The notes below the pieces were generated by a model, which made no database searches, was not told where the DNA came from, and was given only the letters and a program-made list of their open reading frames with translations. From the NCBI RefSeq assembly GCF_020882245.1, contig NC_083599.1:77974339-78038338 (forward strand): a stretch of 64,000 bases of DNA, written 5' to 3'. The translations under genes and the position numbers were made by a program. The first letter of the stretch is position 1; the number at the start of each line of letters is the position of its first letter. The stretch comes from Rhopalosiphum padi (taxonomy: Eukaryota; Arthropoda; Insecta; Hemiptera; Aphididae). Below, piece by piece: positions 1-12,317 of the stretch.

Positions 1-730
1 TACGGAGGGTTACGTCGCACGCACTCGCACGCGAATGTCAATATGTAATATTGTCATCGCAAAATTTTTTTTTTTCATTCTAACATACGATTCTAATTCT
101 AACAACACGTCGCAACGATTACCTCGATTTGTATTCTGACAAAATATTCTTTTTTTTCACAATATGTACAAGGGGTCGATCGAGGCACATTTTTAAAATT
201 GTACTTGGTTAATTAAATATTTAAGTTTGAAGATTTGCAATTTTTTTTTAAATTTTTACAATATTTATTGTAATTTAGATTAAAAAACTTAAAAATGTGG
301 CTCGATCATTCCCTCGTACATATTGCGGAGAATTTGAATATTTTTTCAGAATGAAAATCGTGATAATTGTCGACACATATTGTTGGAATTAGAAACAGTA
401 GTTTTTGACAAAAAATCACGTGGTGACGAGGCCCCTTAAATTATAACAGTCTTCATATATCATTCTACATTATGATTACATAGTAATGTTTATATTTTGC
501 TAGTATAGGTAGCGCTAGTCATATTTAAAATTGGTAGAAAATGACTAAAAACAGAAAGACTACAGCTTTCCAAAATTACTACAAGTTATCCACTTTAGAC
601 AATTTTTTTGATACATAAAAAACAAATAAACTTTTCGAAAAAAATATTTCTGAATAGATTTATAATTTATGTTTAAGATAATATTAATTAAAACCGGTTT
701 TGGTAAATGGAAGAATTTTTATAACGAGAT
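1..730. other. AT-rich flank without a recognisable gene
   Basis: No coding region with family resemblance is visible here. The stretch holds one short inverted repeat (161-325). The start of piggyBac copy 1 probably lies somewhere in its right part, but I could not locate a TTAA-flanked terminal repeat, so the left end of that element is unresolved. Confidence 0.5.
161..325. repeat. Short inverted repeat (possible MITE or hairpin)
   Basis: The left arm at about 161-200 begins AATATGTACAAGGGG and continues through a TCGATCGAGGCACATTTTTAA stretch. The right arm at about 287-325 is its imperfect reverse complement, ending CCCTCGTACATATT. The arms are about 38 bases with a few mismatches, around an AT-rich loop of about 85 bases. 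No coding potential is seen. A hairpin MITE or a decayed element end are both possible. Confidence 0.55.
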
Positions 731-972
731 TTGTTGATGGAAACATTTGGTGCCAGCCCGATTTGGTGGATGTATTTTTTCAATCAATTTTATGACGTTT
801 TATCTATTTACGTACAAACTATTTCATGTCTCTACATGCGTCTTATTTTTGTTTTTATTTCATCTATGGATTTTAAATTGTTTCCATTATTATCAGTACG
901 TTGTGTTGTTGTACGAGTAAAGTATTGTTTATTTGGTCTCGTAAATATATTTTAATTCAATAATTTGTGAAA

Positions 973-2153
973 ATGTCTAAATTAAATGAACATACTATTG
1001 CGGATTTGTTGGATTTTGAAATGGATGAAGACGAAATGTCTATACCTTCTGGGTCTGAATTTGCTGACCAAGAAGAGGACGAAGAAAATTTTTTCAGTGA
1101 GTTTGATGTACCAAATTATAATACTGATAATAATTGCTTCGATGACATTATGGACTGGCCTGTAGAATGTGTGGAAAATACAGACGTTCTTCCCACATCT
1201 ACCAATAACATTCACGTAGATCAAGATCTTATTATTATAAGTGTCATATAAATTTAAAATTGTAAGTATATTTCATTACTTGATAATTCACCTGTTAAAA
1301 CTCGATCAAAAAGAAATAGTGCCAACTCTACCGTCTCTACTCCGTCTTCGTCAGATCAAACTACACCTGTTTTTCATACTATTTCGATACCCCGAGAACA
1401 TGGATTTCCGGTAAAGATAATGATTTTTGTGAAAACCCACCACCGTTTTAGGAGATGATAATATATCATATGAATGCGAAACGCCGTTTGAGTTTTTTAT
1501 GAAAATATTTCCAGAAAAATTATTTATGAAAATTGCAATGGAGTCTAATATTTATGCTGCGAATAACAACCGCTCTAATTTTAAATTAACGGTTAATGAA
1601 CTTAAAACATATTTAGGATTAAACATTGCTATGACTTACTTACGTTATCCGCAACTCAGAATGTGTTGATCGTCTGTTGAAGGTATAAAAATACCTTTTA
1701 TAGCTGATAATATGACCAATAATCGTTTTGAAGAAATAAAACGTAATTTACATTTTGCTTCTGACGAGGAACGTGTAAAAGGAAACGGATACTGGAGAGT
1801 TCGCCCAGTTCTTGACATTTTACATTAAACATTTCATGAGGCAAATGATAATTCAGAACACCAAGCAATTGACGAAATGATGATACTATTTAAAGGTCAA
1901 AATTCTTTGAAACAATATCTCAGAAATAAACCAAAGAAGTGGGGGTTCAAAGTATGGGCTAGAGCCAGAAACTCCTGCTTTGTTATACCTGCTGGTTATA
2001 TTTATTGTTTTGAAATGTACCAAGGAAGTGATAAATCTAAACTAAGTAAATTTAGTCCAATTGGTGATTCAGTTCTAAGACTTTGCCATGACATACATAA
2101 TTTAAATATAAAATTATCTATGGATAATCTTTTTACATCGCTACCACTCTTAA
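973..2153 (+). pseudogene. piggyBac transposase copy 1, N-terminal half
   Basis: This is the N-terminal half of a piggyBac transposase (DDE_Tnp_1_7 family, TTAA-specific cut and paste). It opens at ATG 973 with an acidic leader (MSKLNEHTIADLLDF), followed by catalytic-core segments: AIDEMMILFKG near 1870 with the first Asp and LSMDNLFTS near 2120 with the second. Reading is broken by a frameshift near 1249, an in-frame TGA near 1668 and a TAA near 1826. It stops at TTAA 2150-2153 after the codons for L-P-L-L. The continuation T-E-L-R-D-N appears in phase after the TTAA at 19168, so the C-terminal half lies 17 kb away. Clearly dead. Confidence 0.85.
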
Positions 2154-2694
2154 CCCTTTCAGACCCAAGGGTCATTATAATGACCTATCTTTTCAATAAG
2201 TTTTAACTTAAGAACAAATAATGGTAGAATTAAAATGTTAGGTTTATTTGATATCTCATGAGGAATATGAATAAAAAAAAATATAAATAATTTTAATGAT
2301 TTTTAATATAAATATATATACTTTTGTGAAAAAAGAAAAAATAAATAAATTTTAGTCTTTGTTTCCATATCTCATAGAATATCCGTCAGAGAGCGTTGTT
2401 TTTTTTTGTACTTATGCTACACGATCATTAAAAATAGATTTCATGATAACCAAGTGTCGCAGTTAATTCCCCCTCCATCAAATCGCATTGAATATGTGGT
2501 ACATTATAATGACCCGCCGGTTATCGCGACAGTAGCCGTCGGCGACACTTTATTATTATTTATTACACATTTACACTATTATTAGTTTTGTGTAGCGTTG
2601 CGCACGCACTTGTTAGTTGTTTGTACATTATAGATAGCCGATTTCGCAAATTTTTTTTTTTATATTTAACGTATTATATTGTGAATATACAAAA

Positions 2695-3829
2695 ATGGCT
2701 CATAAAATATTATCTAGCCAAAATATAATGGACTTGTTAGACGGTGAAGAATCGGAACTAGATTTTTCTTATGATGAAGATGAATTCCCAAATGATGAAC
2801 TAGACGAACTTTTACAAGAATTTAATAGTAATTATACTCTTGATACCGAAATAGATAATTCTAATGTTAATAATATTAATAATGTCCCTACTGATAATAA
2901 TATATTGCCTATGATCACATAAAAAAAAATATAAAATGGATACAACAACCATTTAATACTCCTAATATTGAGTTAGATGATCTTGATATTACTGATCCAG
3001 TTATTTTTTTACGTAATCCGATCGATTATTTTATGCACTATTTTAATGATGATTTTTTTGAAACTCTTGCATTCAATACTAATTTGTACGCTATTCAAAA
3101 AAATTTAACCAATTTTAAAGCAACAAATCAACAAGAAATACGAGTGCTAATTGCAATACATTTAATTATGGGTTGTCTTAAATTTCCTAGGGTTAGGATG
3201 TATTGGGAAGAAAATTTTAAAGTACCAAGTGTTTTCAATTCTATGTCAAGGGACCGTTTTTTTCAACTCAGACAAAATTTACATATAATTAATAATTTAG
3301 ACATTCCAAATAACAATCATGATAAATTTGTTAAAATTCGTCCACAGTACGATCTAATAAAAAAAAATGTAATGAATTACCAAAAGAAAGAAATATCTGC
3401 ATAGACGAACAAATGGTACCTTTTAAAGGTAAATTATCTGTTAAACAATATATGCGCGGTAAGCCATGCCAATGGGGTGTTAAAATATTTGTTTTAGCTT
3501 CAGAAAATGTAATGATTTACGATTTTATATTGTATCAAGGAAGTTCTACCGAATTAATTCAAGATAATTTAAATTTATTTGGTCTTGGAGCATCAGTTGT
3601 CTTGCATTTCGTGCACACTGTAAAAAAAAATTCGCATTTTTTATTTTTCGACAATTTTTTCTCCACATACAATTTATTAGAGCAGCTCTACAATCTTGGT
3701 ATTTATGCGGCTAGAACAGTAAGACCAAATCGTTTCGCTAAACCTCCTTTATTACTTGATAAACAAATGGAAAAACTGGGTAGAGGGGCCACGTTTAAAA
3801 TAAGATCTGACGTTAAGAATTTATTAATA
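2695..3829 (+). pseudogene. piggyBac transposase copy 2, N-terminal part
   Basis: The reading frame opens at ATG 2695 (MAHKILSSQNIMDLL) with the acidic N-terminus usual for piggyBac. It continues through the family core: RNPIDYFMHYFNDDFFETL near 3015, CIDEQMVPFKG near 3400 (first catalytic Asp) and LFFDNFFST near 3645 (second Asp). Frameshifts lie near 2925 and 3395. The frame is cut at 3828-3830 by the mariner-type element, and the third catalytic Asp region is missing. Only the cysteine-rich C-terminus survives beyond the insertion (5540-5659). Dead copy. Confidence 0.85.
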
Positions 3830-5530
3830 GTGCTGCTCACGAAAAGTGAGCGTTCAAGGTCAGTGGGATCAGCGACTCCCGTGGCAGTTTTAAATAAGTG
3901 ATTGTCAAACCTTTTTGCCGCGGTTTTTAAAATTGTTGATACCAGTATACCACTATACAGCTCATACATTACAATAATATTAAACACATAATTTATATGA
4001 ACGTTACGACTTACGATTAGGAAAAATTGCATAAACTATTTTAAATACAGATATTAAACATTTTATTTACAAAACTAATCATGATTTAATCATATAAATA
4101 TATTAAAATGCACAAATATAAAATAATTTAAATTAAAGTAATTAGGTAATATATACATTTTTTACACAAATAAATTATATTATGTCGTCTTCCTCGTCGT
4201 CTTCATCACTACTTGTGTCACCTGGTCGTATTGTGAGAATAATAGGCTCCAAAATGACTTCTCTATGTTTTTCTTTTTCATAATCTTCGTCCTGTAATTT
4301 TTCGGCATGACGTACGCAATTTTCCCAATTTTTTTTTTTCACTGAATCTATTGCTTCGTTCATTAGTGTTTCAACATCAGCCATCTTGAAGGTTGTATTT
4401 TTAGATGCAACCTGTCTCTTTGCTTGTGCCCATATCATTTCGATAGGGTTGTACTGGCAGTGATATGGTGGTAGTCGTACAACTTCATGTCCCATTTTAA
4501 AGGCAAATTCATCCAGTTCGTATTTTTTTTCGGTCGGTATTAAAACTTTAACTTTTTCACGAAGCTCAGCAACTGTTTCAAGTGGAGAAAAATTAATTTT
4601 TTTTTTTAGTCAACCATTCTTGAATATCGGCTTTTCGGGCATTGCTTTTCGGAAAATTATCTTCCAACATTGAGTGGTATGGAGCGTTGTCCATAACGAT
4701 GACACATGGTTCTTCAAGGGATTGCAATAATTGTTCGAACCAAGATCTAAAAACGTCAGCATTCATTTGACTATGGTAGTCTTCTGTATTACCTGATTTG
4801 CTACGAAAAATTAATTTTCCTTCCTTAATAAAACCATGATGACTTGAACCTGCGTGGCAAACAATGAGTCGGCCTCCCTTACCGGTAGGTACCTTTAAAC
4901 CTTCAGTTTCCTCTTCATTTTGCCATATATAATTTTTGGAATAGTTTTGATTCACCCAGGTCTCATCTAAGTAAATGACTGGACGGGAATCGTTATTTTT
5001 ACGTAGTGTACACATAGTACGTAAAAATTTACATCTCAAAGCAACAATATCGTTTCGCTCCATTAAAAATCTACGTCCGTCGTTACATCTTTTGTACGTA
5101 AATTTTAATTTTTTTAACAACCTTTTCATTGAAGCAAGACTACCTTGATAATTAAATTTTTGTTGTACAGAATTTAAAATTAATTTCGATGTAGGATATT
5201 CACCTTTTTCATAAAACTCATGAACCGTTCTTCGTATAACATCGCTATCGAAATCGTCCAGTTCTGTGGCATACTTTCTATGTTTATATGTTTTTCGTGG
5301 TGAGTTAAATGATGGTCCAGCTTGTGGCGAGTCCGAGACATCGTCGGTAGAATATCCTTCTGCACACACTCGTCTTACTGTTGTATAAGATACACCACAC
5401 GCGTCGGCAGTAATTTTTTGTGTTTGTTTAAAATATTCTCGTAAAGCCATGTCGTCGGAAGAAGCCAAACATTTAAAGTAATTATACACATTAAAAATTA
5501 CTTTTTTGGTTTGACTACGAGTGTCATTAT
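3830..5530 (-). mobile_element. Tc1/mariner-type (IS630-like) element, right end lost
   Basis: The terminal sequence at 3830 (GTGCTGCTCACGAAAAGTGA) is almost the same as both ends of the second copy at 49723-50607. The transposase gene lies on the minus strand. The matching inverted end expected near 5530 is absent. The sequence passes from the transposase N-terminus straight into the piggyBac cysteine-rich tail, so a deletion removed this end together with a central piece of the piggyBac gene. The right boundary is approximate. Confidence 0.75.
4175..5520 (-). pseudogene. Tc1/mariner-type DDE transposase, one frameshift
   Basis: The N-terminal helix-turn-helix segment is visible around QTQKITADACGVSYTTVRR. 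The DDE domain follows: VIYLDETWVNQNYSKNYIW (first Asp), PCVIVMDNAPYHS (second Asp) and YNPIEMIWAQAKRQ (third acidic residue, Glu). The protein ends in a very acidic tail (SSDEDDEEDD). A T-run on the plus strand at about 4597-4607 has 11 Ts, against 10 in the second copy. It shifts the frame between the second and third catalytic residues (segments 5520-4593 and 4600-4175). The open frame extends to 5576, but residues upstream of about 5520 are antisense to the piggyBac tail, so the true start is lost. Confidence 0.82.
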
Positions 5531-5539
5531 TTTTAAAAG

Positions 5540-5659
5540 TGCAAAAATCCAACGTGCTCAAGAAACAACAGAACACATTTTTTTTGCAAGAAATGTAATG
5601 TCCACCTATGCTTAACGAGAAACAGGAATTGTTTTGAAGAATATCATACTAAAGTTTAA
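5540..5659 (+). pseudogene. piggyBac copy 2, C-terminal cysteine-rich domain
   Basis: The frame reads CKNPTC, then FFCKKCNVHLC, then RNRNCFEEYHTKV and a stop at 5657-5659. This is the RING-like cysteine-rich domain that ends piggyBac transposases and helps DNA binding. It is in the same orientation as the N-terminal part at 2695-3829 and separated from it by the mariner-type insertion. About 200 residues of the core are missing between them. Confidence 0.8.
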
Positions 5660-5693
5660 ACATAAGTTATCAAAGACAACAAATTTATTTTAT

Positions 5694-5760
5694 AATGCTA
5701 CAAAGGTTGATTTATTTTATTTTATGCTACAAAGGTTGATTCACTTTATTTTATAATTAA
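5694..5760. repeat. Two-copy direct repeat
   Basis: The phrase ATGCTACAAAGGTTGATT followed by a TTTATTTTAT stretch occurs twice in tandem with a period of about 30 bases. It lies in the 3' untranslated part of piggyBac copy 2. Confidence 0.6.
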
Positions 5761-6639
5761 AAATAATAAATATTTATTTTACTGGTGTTATTAGTTTTAA
5801 GAAAATGAGGATCTTTACGAATAAAAATAAATTTTAGATTGTTAATACATTTAAGATTTTAGATTAAATTGTTTGAAAATTTAATAAAAAAAATTAAATA
5901 AAAGTATTCTTTTGTGTCCTGTGGGTCATTATAATGACCCACTTCAGATCTTGGAAAATGTAAGTGCAAAAATTTTGAAAATTTGCAAAATGATTACTTT
6001 TAGGATCCTAAATTTAAATATTGAAAAAAAAAAAAAAAATTATCGGCCAAAATGATTATGGGTTTGAAATGGTTAAAGTTCTGGTAAAAGTGAAACGTAT
6101 ACAACGCTCAAGAGATGGCGTTGAATTTCATATCGCCGCGGCGGCGGTCACCCGTAACCACGCCCACTTTTACCAAAGAGGGGCTACGCGCAATAGTCTC
6201 AGGAACGGCACATTATTATTTCACGGACCGCCGTCTAGAACGTTTCGCGTCAATGCTATTTTGTATTTATATTACTGGGGTAATTTGAAATTTGAATTTG
6301 ATAAGCGCGCGCTCGCTTGCACGTTCATAAACTAATTTTATGATATTATTTATCGTATTATTGATTGAAGTTTCTGTTCCCTAAATATGTATGGAAATAC
6401 TTAAACTAAACTATAAAAGATATTTTACAACATATAGTTATTATTTAAAAAACTATCAGTAACAATTTAATAATACTAATAATTTATAAATTATTGCCAT
6501 CGATTAGTATAACGTTATGAATAAAATATAATTACAATTTAATTTATAGTTATAAATATAATAAATGTACATACAAATTAAACAAATCAATATATTAATC
6601 ACTACATTCAATCATATAAATAAATACATACATTATTAA

Positions 6640-6840
6640 TTTTGATGGTTTTAAACCATTTCATGCTACAAATTTGGATAATTATTGTTTTTTTTTTATG
6701 GCACTGAAAGTTTATTATTTCTAACGCATCAAACTCTTGATTTTTAATGTACGAGTACCTATAGCTGTGTTTATGAGACCGAAGTATTAAATTATATGGG
6801 TAGGTAATGCTAGAAAAAAGTCTTGCCAAAAAGTTTGATA
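6640..6840 (+). repeat. Segment shared with X copy C (22305-22510, inverted)
   Basis: Landmarks include ATGGTTTTAAACCATTTCATG, CATCAAACTCTTGATTTTTA and GGTAATGCTAGAAAAAA. They occur in reverse complement at 22305-22510 with moderate divergence. This internal X-family segment anchors copy C to the family. No convincing protein is encoded. Confidence 0.65.
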
Positions 6841-8279
6841 CAAAAATGTGTCCACAAGTATAGTTAATATAGCTATTGCAACGAAGAATATCCCCATCAT
6901 TAGCCCCAACATGCCGTAAATCAACCCCATAATTTAAAAAAATTTGTCTTCCACCATTTTTCCAAAAATGTTTTTGTCTATCAAATATTTAAATTGAATA
7001 CCTTGGTATTCTCTGATACTAAACCTAAGAAAATACATTTTATTTATAAATATATGACCCGGAAATTCATGTATTAAAAATTAGTTAAAAAAGCATGAAC
7101 TAATACACACTTAAAATCCTCAAAACATGTAGATAATAATATGTCTTTAATAAATATAGATATCGAATCGAATTAAAAAAAAAATACCTTTTAAATAATA
7201 CGATTTTACTTTCAATTTATGTTTATTTAAAATGCAATATAATAATATAAACATTTGACAATTTTATACTTTTTACCTCGTACATTTAAAAAAAAAACTA
7301 AACATATTATAGTTGAATAAAAAATGTATAAAATAATATAAATGAATGTACTATATGTATTCATAAATTTATCTCAAATATTGGATACCAATAGACGAAA
7401 TTGGTGTGTATTTAAAATATATCAAATCCTATTTAAAAAAAAAAAATATTTATTTTTTCATTATCTATCGAAATTTGGTAACAAAAATTTATTGTAATTG
7501 CTGAAAAATAGATTACCTATTATATACACTAAACGATAAAATTATTGAAAAATATGCAAAAAATTCAAAATAAAATGTCGTATTACGATTATGTTTGTCG
7601 TTTTATTTATTTACAGTTATAAATCTAAGTAGGTATGTAAATTTAATTTTGTCACATTTATTTTCTCATTAAATTTTTATTTTATTATGTTTATGTACGT
7701 ATATGAATGTTTTTATTATTTTTATTTTTGTGTCTGTCATCACGTTTTAGAGTAGTAATAGTGCTTTGATTTTTGACTTCAGTCCTTCTTTGAAAAGGAA
7801 ATTGAATCTAGTTGGTACTTTGTGGTCAAAAGTAAAATATGCTGTGTAGTAGTTTTCAAAAGCGTTAGGAAAAACCTTGAAAAAGTAACGGAAAAACGGG
7901 AATTTTTTTCTTGAAATATCGATAAAACAAATTCGGCTTTCAAAAAATCTTTAAAATTTAATATAAGGTTTATTATAAGTTGTTCTTATGGAAGTAAAAA
8001 AAAAAAATCAAAAATCGTTAGTCACATTTTTTGCTTATAAGCATTAAAAGTTCAAATGTTTACAAAATATATCAAAATTGCGAACATTTGCAAGGCATTT
8101 TGAAGTTGAAAATTCATAAAATTTTTGTAATAATTTATATCTAAGGTTAAAAAAATACAACAAAAGGTTATTCATAACTTTTTCTTCAAATAACTATAAA
8201 AAAAATTCCAGCGTCAATATAGAAAAATTTTTATGAGCATATGAAATTAATTTGTTTACGAAATCAAGTAAAATATTGT

Positions 8280-8293
8280 ACATAACAATTATT
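8280..8293. repeat. Target-site duplication of LINE 1 (3' side)
   Basis: ACATAACAATTATT precedes the T-run that is the poly(A) tail of the minus-strand LINE. The same 14 bases recur at 12304-12317, directly beyond the 5' end. Confidence 0.85.
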
Positions 8294-8466
8294 TTTTTTT
8301 TTTTTTTAAACGAAAAATATACAATCTATATCATATTATGGACATAATGAGTATATTTGCTAAGAGAAAACAAAGAGCATGAAATACATAATTTGAGGAA
8401 AGGAGCCACCCAATGATGACACTTTCAATTTTGGTTTAGTTTTTCATTTTTTTTTTTATTTTATTG

Positions 8467-11182
8467 TTAATGCAGTAGATCTCTGCACCAATTACGTTTA
8501 AGTCGTCTTGGAGGGATACCTGGGATTGTGAGGGATGATAAATTTTTGATGAGAGGATTTGAATGAGTAGATAGGCGGTGATGAAATTTTTTATATAAAC
8601 GTTTGGCTTCGTCATGAATAGATTTTAGATTACAATCTATGTGTAGAGTATGGTTTGAAATATATGGAGGGGCATTTACTATTTTTCTTAATGTCATATT
8701 TTAAAAAGCTTGTATCTTATTTAGATTAGACTTTTTAGCATTTCCCCAAAGCTGGAGTCCGTATGTCCAGATGGGTTTTAATAAGGATTTATACATAAGG
8801 AGTTTGATATTGATAGGGGTGACCTTGTTACTAATTAAATGTTTCAGCATACGTAGCCTATTGTTTAGGGATAATCTTTTTTCACGTATGTGTTGAGCCC
8901 AAGTTAACCGTTGATCAAGCGTTAGTCCAAGGTATTTTACTGTGGGTAATGAAGGAATAGGAATGCCATAAAGTAGTACATTTGGACACGGAGTTTGCCT
9001 AAGTGTGAAAGTAGTGTGTACCAATTTAGTTTGGTTTACTTTAAATTTCCATTTAGTGTACCAGTTTTCCATCAGCCCAAGATGAGTTTGCAAATGTAAA
9101 GAGGCCAAAAAAGGGTCATCATTAATCGAGATAATCGCTTTATCATCAGCATAGTCTGCAACTGAGGTGTTTGAAGATGTTGGTTGATCAGAGACAAAGA
9201 TATTGAAGAGTATTGGAGATAAAATACCACCTTGAGGAACTCCAGCATTTATACTTGCTATTTCAGACGTAGCAGTTCCAAAGCATATTTTAAATGAGCG
9301 ATCTGTGAGATAAGATTTGATAAGTGAGAAATAGGATGAAGGAAGGAAAGATTTCAATTTAAATAAAAGACCTTGGTGCCAAACACGGTCAACTGCCTGA
9401 GAGATATCTAGAAAAGCGCTAGTGCAGTACAATTTTTTTTCAAGAGAGTAGGAGATTGCATCTACTAACCAGTGAACTTGATGTGTGGTTGAATGAGAGG
9501 TACGAAAGCCAAATTGATAATCAGGGAGGATTTGTTTTTCAGCAATTAATGGTACAATACGTTTGAGGAGTAGTCGCTCTAGGATTTTTGCAAATAAAGG
9601 TAGTAGACTTATTGGTCTGTAGGAAGAGGTAGAGTCAGGAGGTTTATTTGGCTTTTGGATCATCATTATATTTGAAAATTTCAAAAAGAGCTGGGAAGTA
9701 CGAAAGTCTGAGAATCGAGTTGTATATATGAGCTAGATGAACAATTGCTCTTATTGGAAGATTTCTAGCAACTTCAGCAGTAATGAGGTCAAAACCAGAC
9801 GATTTGTTAAGTGGGTATTTGTGTATGAGATATTTTATATCATTAGGTGAAAAAGACTTAATTGGAGGCGAGGGTTGAATAGGAGTATTAAGATTCAAAT
9901 TCACAATATTTGTGTTTTCTATATCTACAATATCTGAGTGTGGTTGAAATATCTCGGAGAGATGTTGTCTGAATAACTCGGCTTTTTCGGTATCAGAGGT
10001 GGTAAGACTCCCGTCGGATTTTTTTAATGGTAAATTTGAAGCTTTATATCTTAAGACTTTCTTAGTGGCTTTCCAAAGGCTGCCGTCTTTTTGAGTAAGA
10101 TTTGTTAGATTATGAGTGAGAACTGTGTTTTTATGTTTAGCGATCAGTTTTGACAGTGAATTTGAAAGTCGATTGTAACTTTGTTTGTGAGAGGGTAGTC
10201 TAGTACGTTGATAAAGGGCTCGGGCTCCACGTTTTTCAACTATCTTAATTCTTATCTGTTCTGGGATTTGATTGTACTGAGGTGGAGATAAATTTAAGTT
10301 TGTAGCAGACCAGGCAGCTGTTTGTATGATTTTGGTTAGATTATTAACTGCAGAATCAATATCGTGAGGCGTTTTTAGTTTGATATTAAGTTTAATATTT
10401 TCATTGATAGTTTCTTGAAATTGGACAATATTAGTGGATCGATTGAATAGATAAAGGGGAGATTGATGAAATGCAGGAGAAGCGTTTAGAGTTAATAGAA
10501 CTGCTGAGTGATCAGAATTTAAGTCAAGCAGATTGGAAGTGTGACAGAATATGTGATTGGGAAATTTTGTTACGAAGATATCTAGTATGTCTGGGTTTTT
10601 TTGAGGTGAAGAAGGCCAGAAGGTTGGCCCAGGAGGAGCAGAAATTTTAAATTTTTTTGTGTTTGTAAAGTTGTGCAGTGTGGTACCACGAGGGTTATTG
10701 GTACGGCAACCCCAAGCTTGGTGCTTGGAGTTATAATCTCCGCCAATAATGAAATTGTTTTTTATTGTATTAAAGTACTCGAAGAACTTAGTAAAGGTTA
10801 TGTTATGCTTGGGGGGAGCGTATAAAGCAGCTATGGTGAAATAATAATCATTTAATTTTATAGCAATTGCACAAGATTGTATGTAGTCTTGAGAAAAACT
10901 AGGAAGAAGTTGGAACATAATATTTGACTTGATATATATAGCTACACCTCCGTGTGCCGTGTTGTCAGGATGATTGGTATGGATTAATTTATAACCAGGA
11001 ATAAAAATTTTAGTATATTCAGTGAAGTGTGTCTCTGTAATTAGTGCAATATCTATACGTTTATTATTTAAAATTAATTCTAGTTCGTGAGCATGATTTT
11101 TTAACCCATTTGCGTTAAACTGTAAGATTAGGAGAGAATTGTTGGTAACAGAGTTAAAATTTTTATTATGAGAGTTAATCAT
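8467..11182 (-). pseudogene. LINE 1 ORF2: APE endonuclease plus reverse transcriptase, frameshifted
   Basis: Translation starts at 11182 and reads through an exonuclease-endonuclease-phosphatase domain: QFNANGLKN, ITETHF, GGDYNSKHQAWGC and LNSDHSAVLL. This nicks the target DNA for target-primed reverse transcription. The reverse transcriptase follows: YRPISLLP, FLDISQAVDRVWHQ, GVPQGGILSPILFN and the catalytic YADD. Frame changes near 9680 and 8700 divide it into three blocks (11182-9644, 9684-8701, 8697-8467). All catalytic motifs survive, so the copy is fairly young. It overlaps the end of ORF1 by a few bases. Confidence 0.88.
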
Positions 11183-12211
11183 TTTTCTTTTCCAGTAGAC
11201 TTGAAATTACTTTGGTAAGTAATGATAAGAGTGGACTAATAAGAGATTTAAATTCCTCTAAGAAGCTTGAAATTATTTTGTTTACGTCAACATCAGGAGG
11301 GAAAGGATTTGAGGAGTGTGCATGATTGTTGGATTGATTAGACGTGACGTGAGCATAGGACTTACGTTGATCTGAATATTGGGGTTTGTTGAATAAAGTG
11401 TCATTTGGTGGGTGGCTACTTTGTACATTTGGAGACTTATATCTAATATTATCAGTTACAATATTACTTTTTGAAGTTGGTTTTTTTCGACGTTGTAGTT
11501 CTCTGAATATTGCACAGCCTTTGTAGTTCGCCGCATGATTTTCTGAACAGACTGCACATTTTGGTGGGGCGTCTCTTGGATTTGGACAGTCCGAGGTTTG
11601 ATGGCCAGCTCCACAGCGTACGCAGCGAGGATGATAACCACAATAAGCCCTTGTATGACCATAATCTTGACATTTCAGGCATTGACTTATAACTTTGGAT
11701 TTGTATGGTTCTTCAATTCGTATTTTAGAGTGAAGTAAGGATGATAATTCAAAGATTTCTTTTGATTTAGGCGTAGGTTCCAAATCAACAAAGAATAACG
11801 GAAGAGGATTTTTGTTTACTCTGTGAAGTACATTAAATACTTGTCTAACCTCAAAGAGTCTAAACTCAAGTTCTTCTTTGATAGTTTTAATGGGTGTGGA
11901 AGAATGTAAGTTACGTATAACAATTCTTAAAGGTTTATCCTCTCTGAGCTGATAACTGTGATATTGCGCGTTTTCGTCGTTGAGGTTTGTATTTTTAGTT
12001 TATCTGCAGAAGACTTACAGAAAAAATTGTCCACACCAATTATTTCAATAAGCCTAGCACACAGTTGAGGAAAATCCTCGACACCTTTTACAAAAACTGG
12101 CGGAGGTGGTTTGTTTTGGGTGTTGACGTCAGTGTCAATGTCTATTTGTTCTGTAACGGAATTTTTAACTTCATTTTCAATTTGTCTGAGAACTTCATAA
12201 CGATTTTGCAT
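11175..12211 (-). pseudogene. LINE 1 ORF1: gag-like zinc-knuckle protein, frameshifted
   Basis: It starts at ATG 12211 (MQNRYEVLRQIENEV). A frame change near 11935 separates the N-terminal part (12211-11927) from the rest. The C-terminal half carries three CCHC knuckles: CLKCQDYGHTRAYC, CVRCGAGHQTSDC and CAVCSENHAANYKGC. This is the arrangement of Jockey-clade ORF1 proteins, which bind the element RNA and package it with the ORF2 product. The second block starts inside the frame, so the methionine at 11783 is not a real start. Confidence 0.85.
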
Positions 12212-12303
12212 ATTTAACAGGTAATAAAATTAATTAGTGAGGTAATTAATTAATGAGAGCGCAAGACGCGTGCGTATCGAACGACTGCTATCGCGAGACT
12301 GTG

Positions 12304-12317
12304 ACATAACAATTATT
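12304..12317. repeat. Target-site duplication of LINE 1 (5' side)
   Basis: ACATAACAATTATT, identical to 8280-8293. Confidence 0.85.

Larger units (their letters stand above)
2154..6072 (+). mobile_element. piggyBac-type transposon copy 2 with TTAA target duplication
   Basis: The left end reads CCCTTTCAGACCC directly after TTAA (2150-2153). The right end reads GGGTTTGAAATGG directly before TTAA (6073-6076), an inverted match with two differences. A palindromic motif, GGGTCATTATAATGACC, sits next to the left end and recurs near 5925-5942, as expected of subterminal sequence. Inside are the remains of a transposase gene and a Tc1/mariner-type insertion. Ends, target and gene content agree with a piggyBac element of about 2.2 kb before the mariner insertion. 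It inserted exactly at the left TTAA of X copy A. Confidence 0.82.
8294..12303 (-). mobile_element. Jockey-like non-LTR retrotransposon (LINE 1), full length but mutated
   Basis: Two genes lie on the minus strand: a zinc-knuckle ORF1, then an ORF2 with endonuclease and reverse transcriptase. The 3' end is a T-run on the plus strand at about 8292-8307 (poly(A) tail), after a 3' UTR of about 150 bases. The 5' end lies about 90 bases before ORF1. A 14-bp duplication flanks both ends, so the copy is not 5'-truncated, which is uncommon for LINEs. It inserted into X copy A. Several frameshifts make it inactive. Confidence 0.88.

Noticed and set aside
731..955. 74-codon open frame before piggyBac copy 1
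   Set aside because: No family features, AT-driven composition and no continuity with the piggyBac frame.
6021..6335. 104-codon frame over the GC-rich block of X copy A
   Set aside because: Frame is not kept in the homologous blocks of copies B and C.
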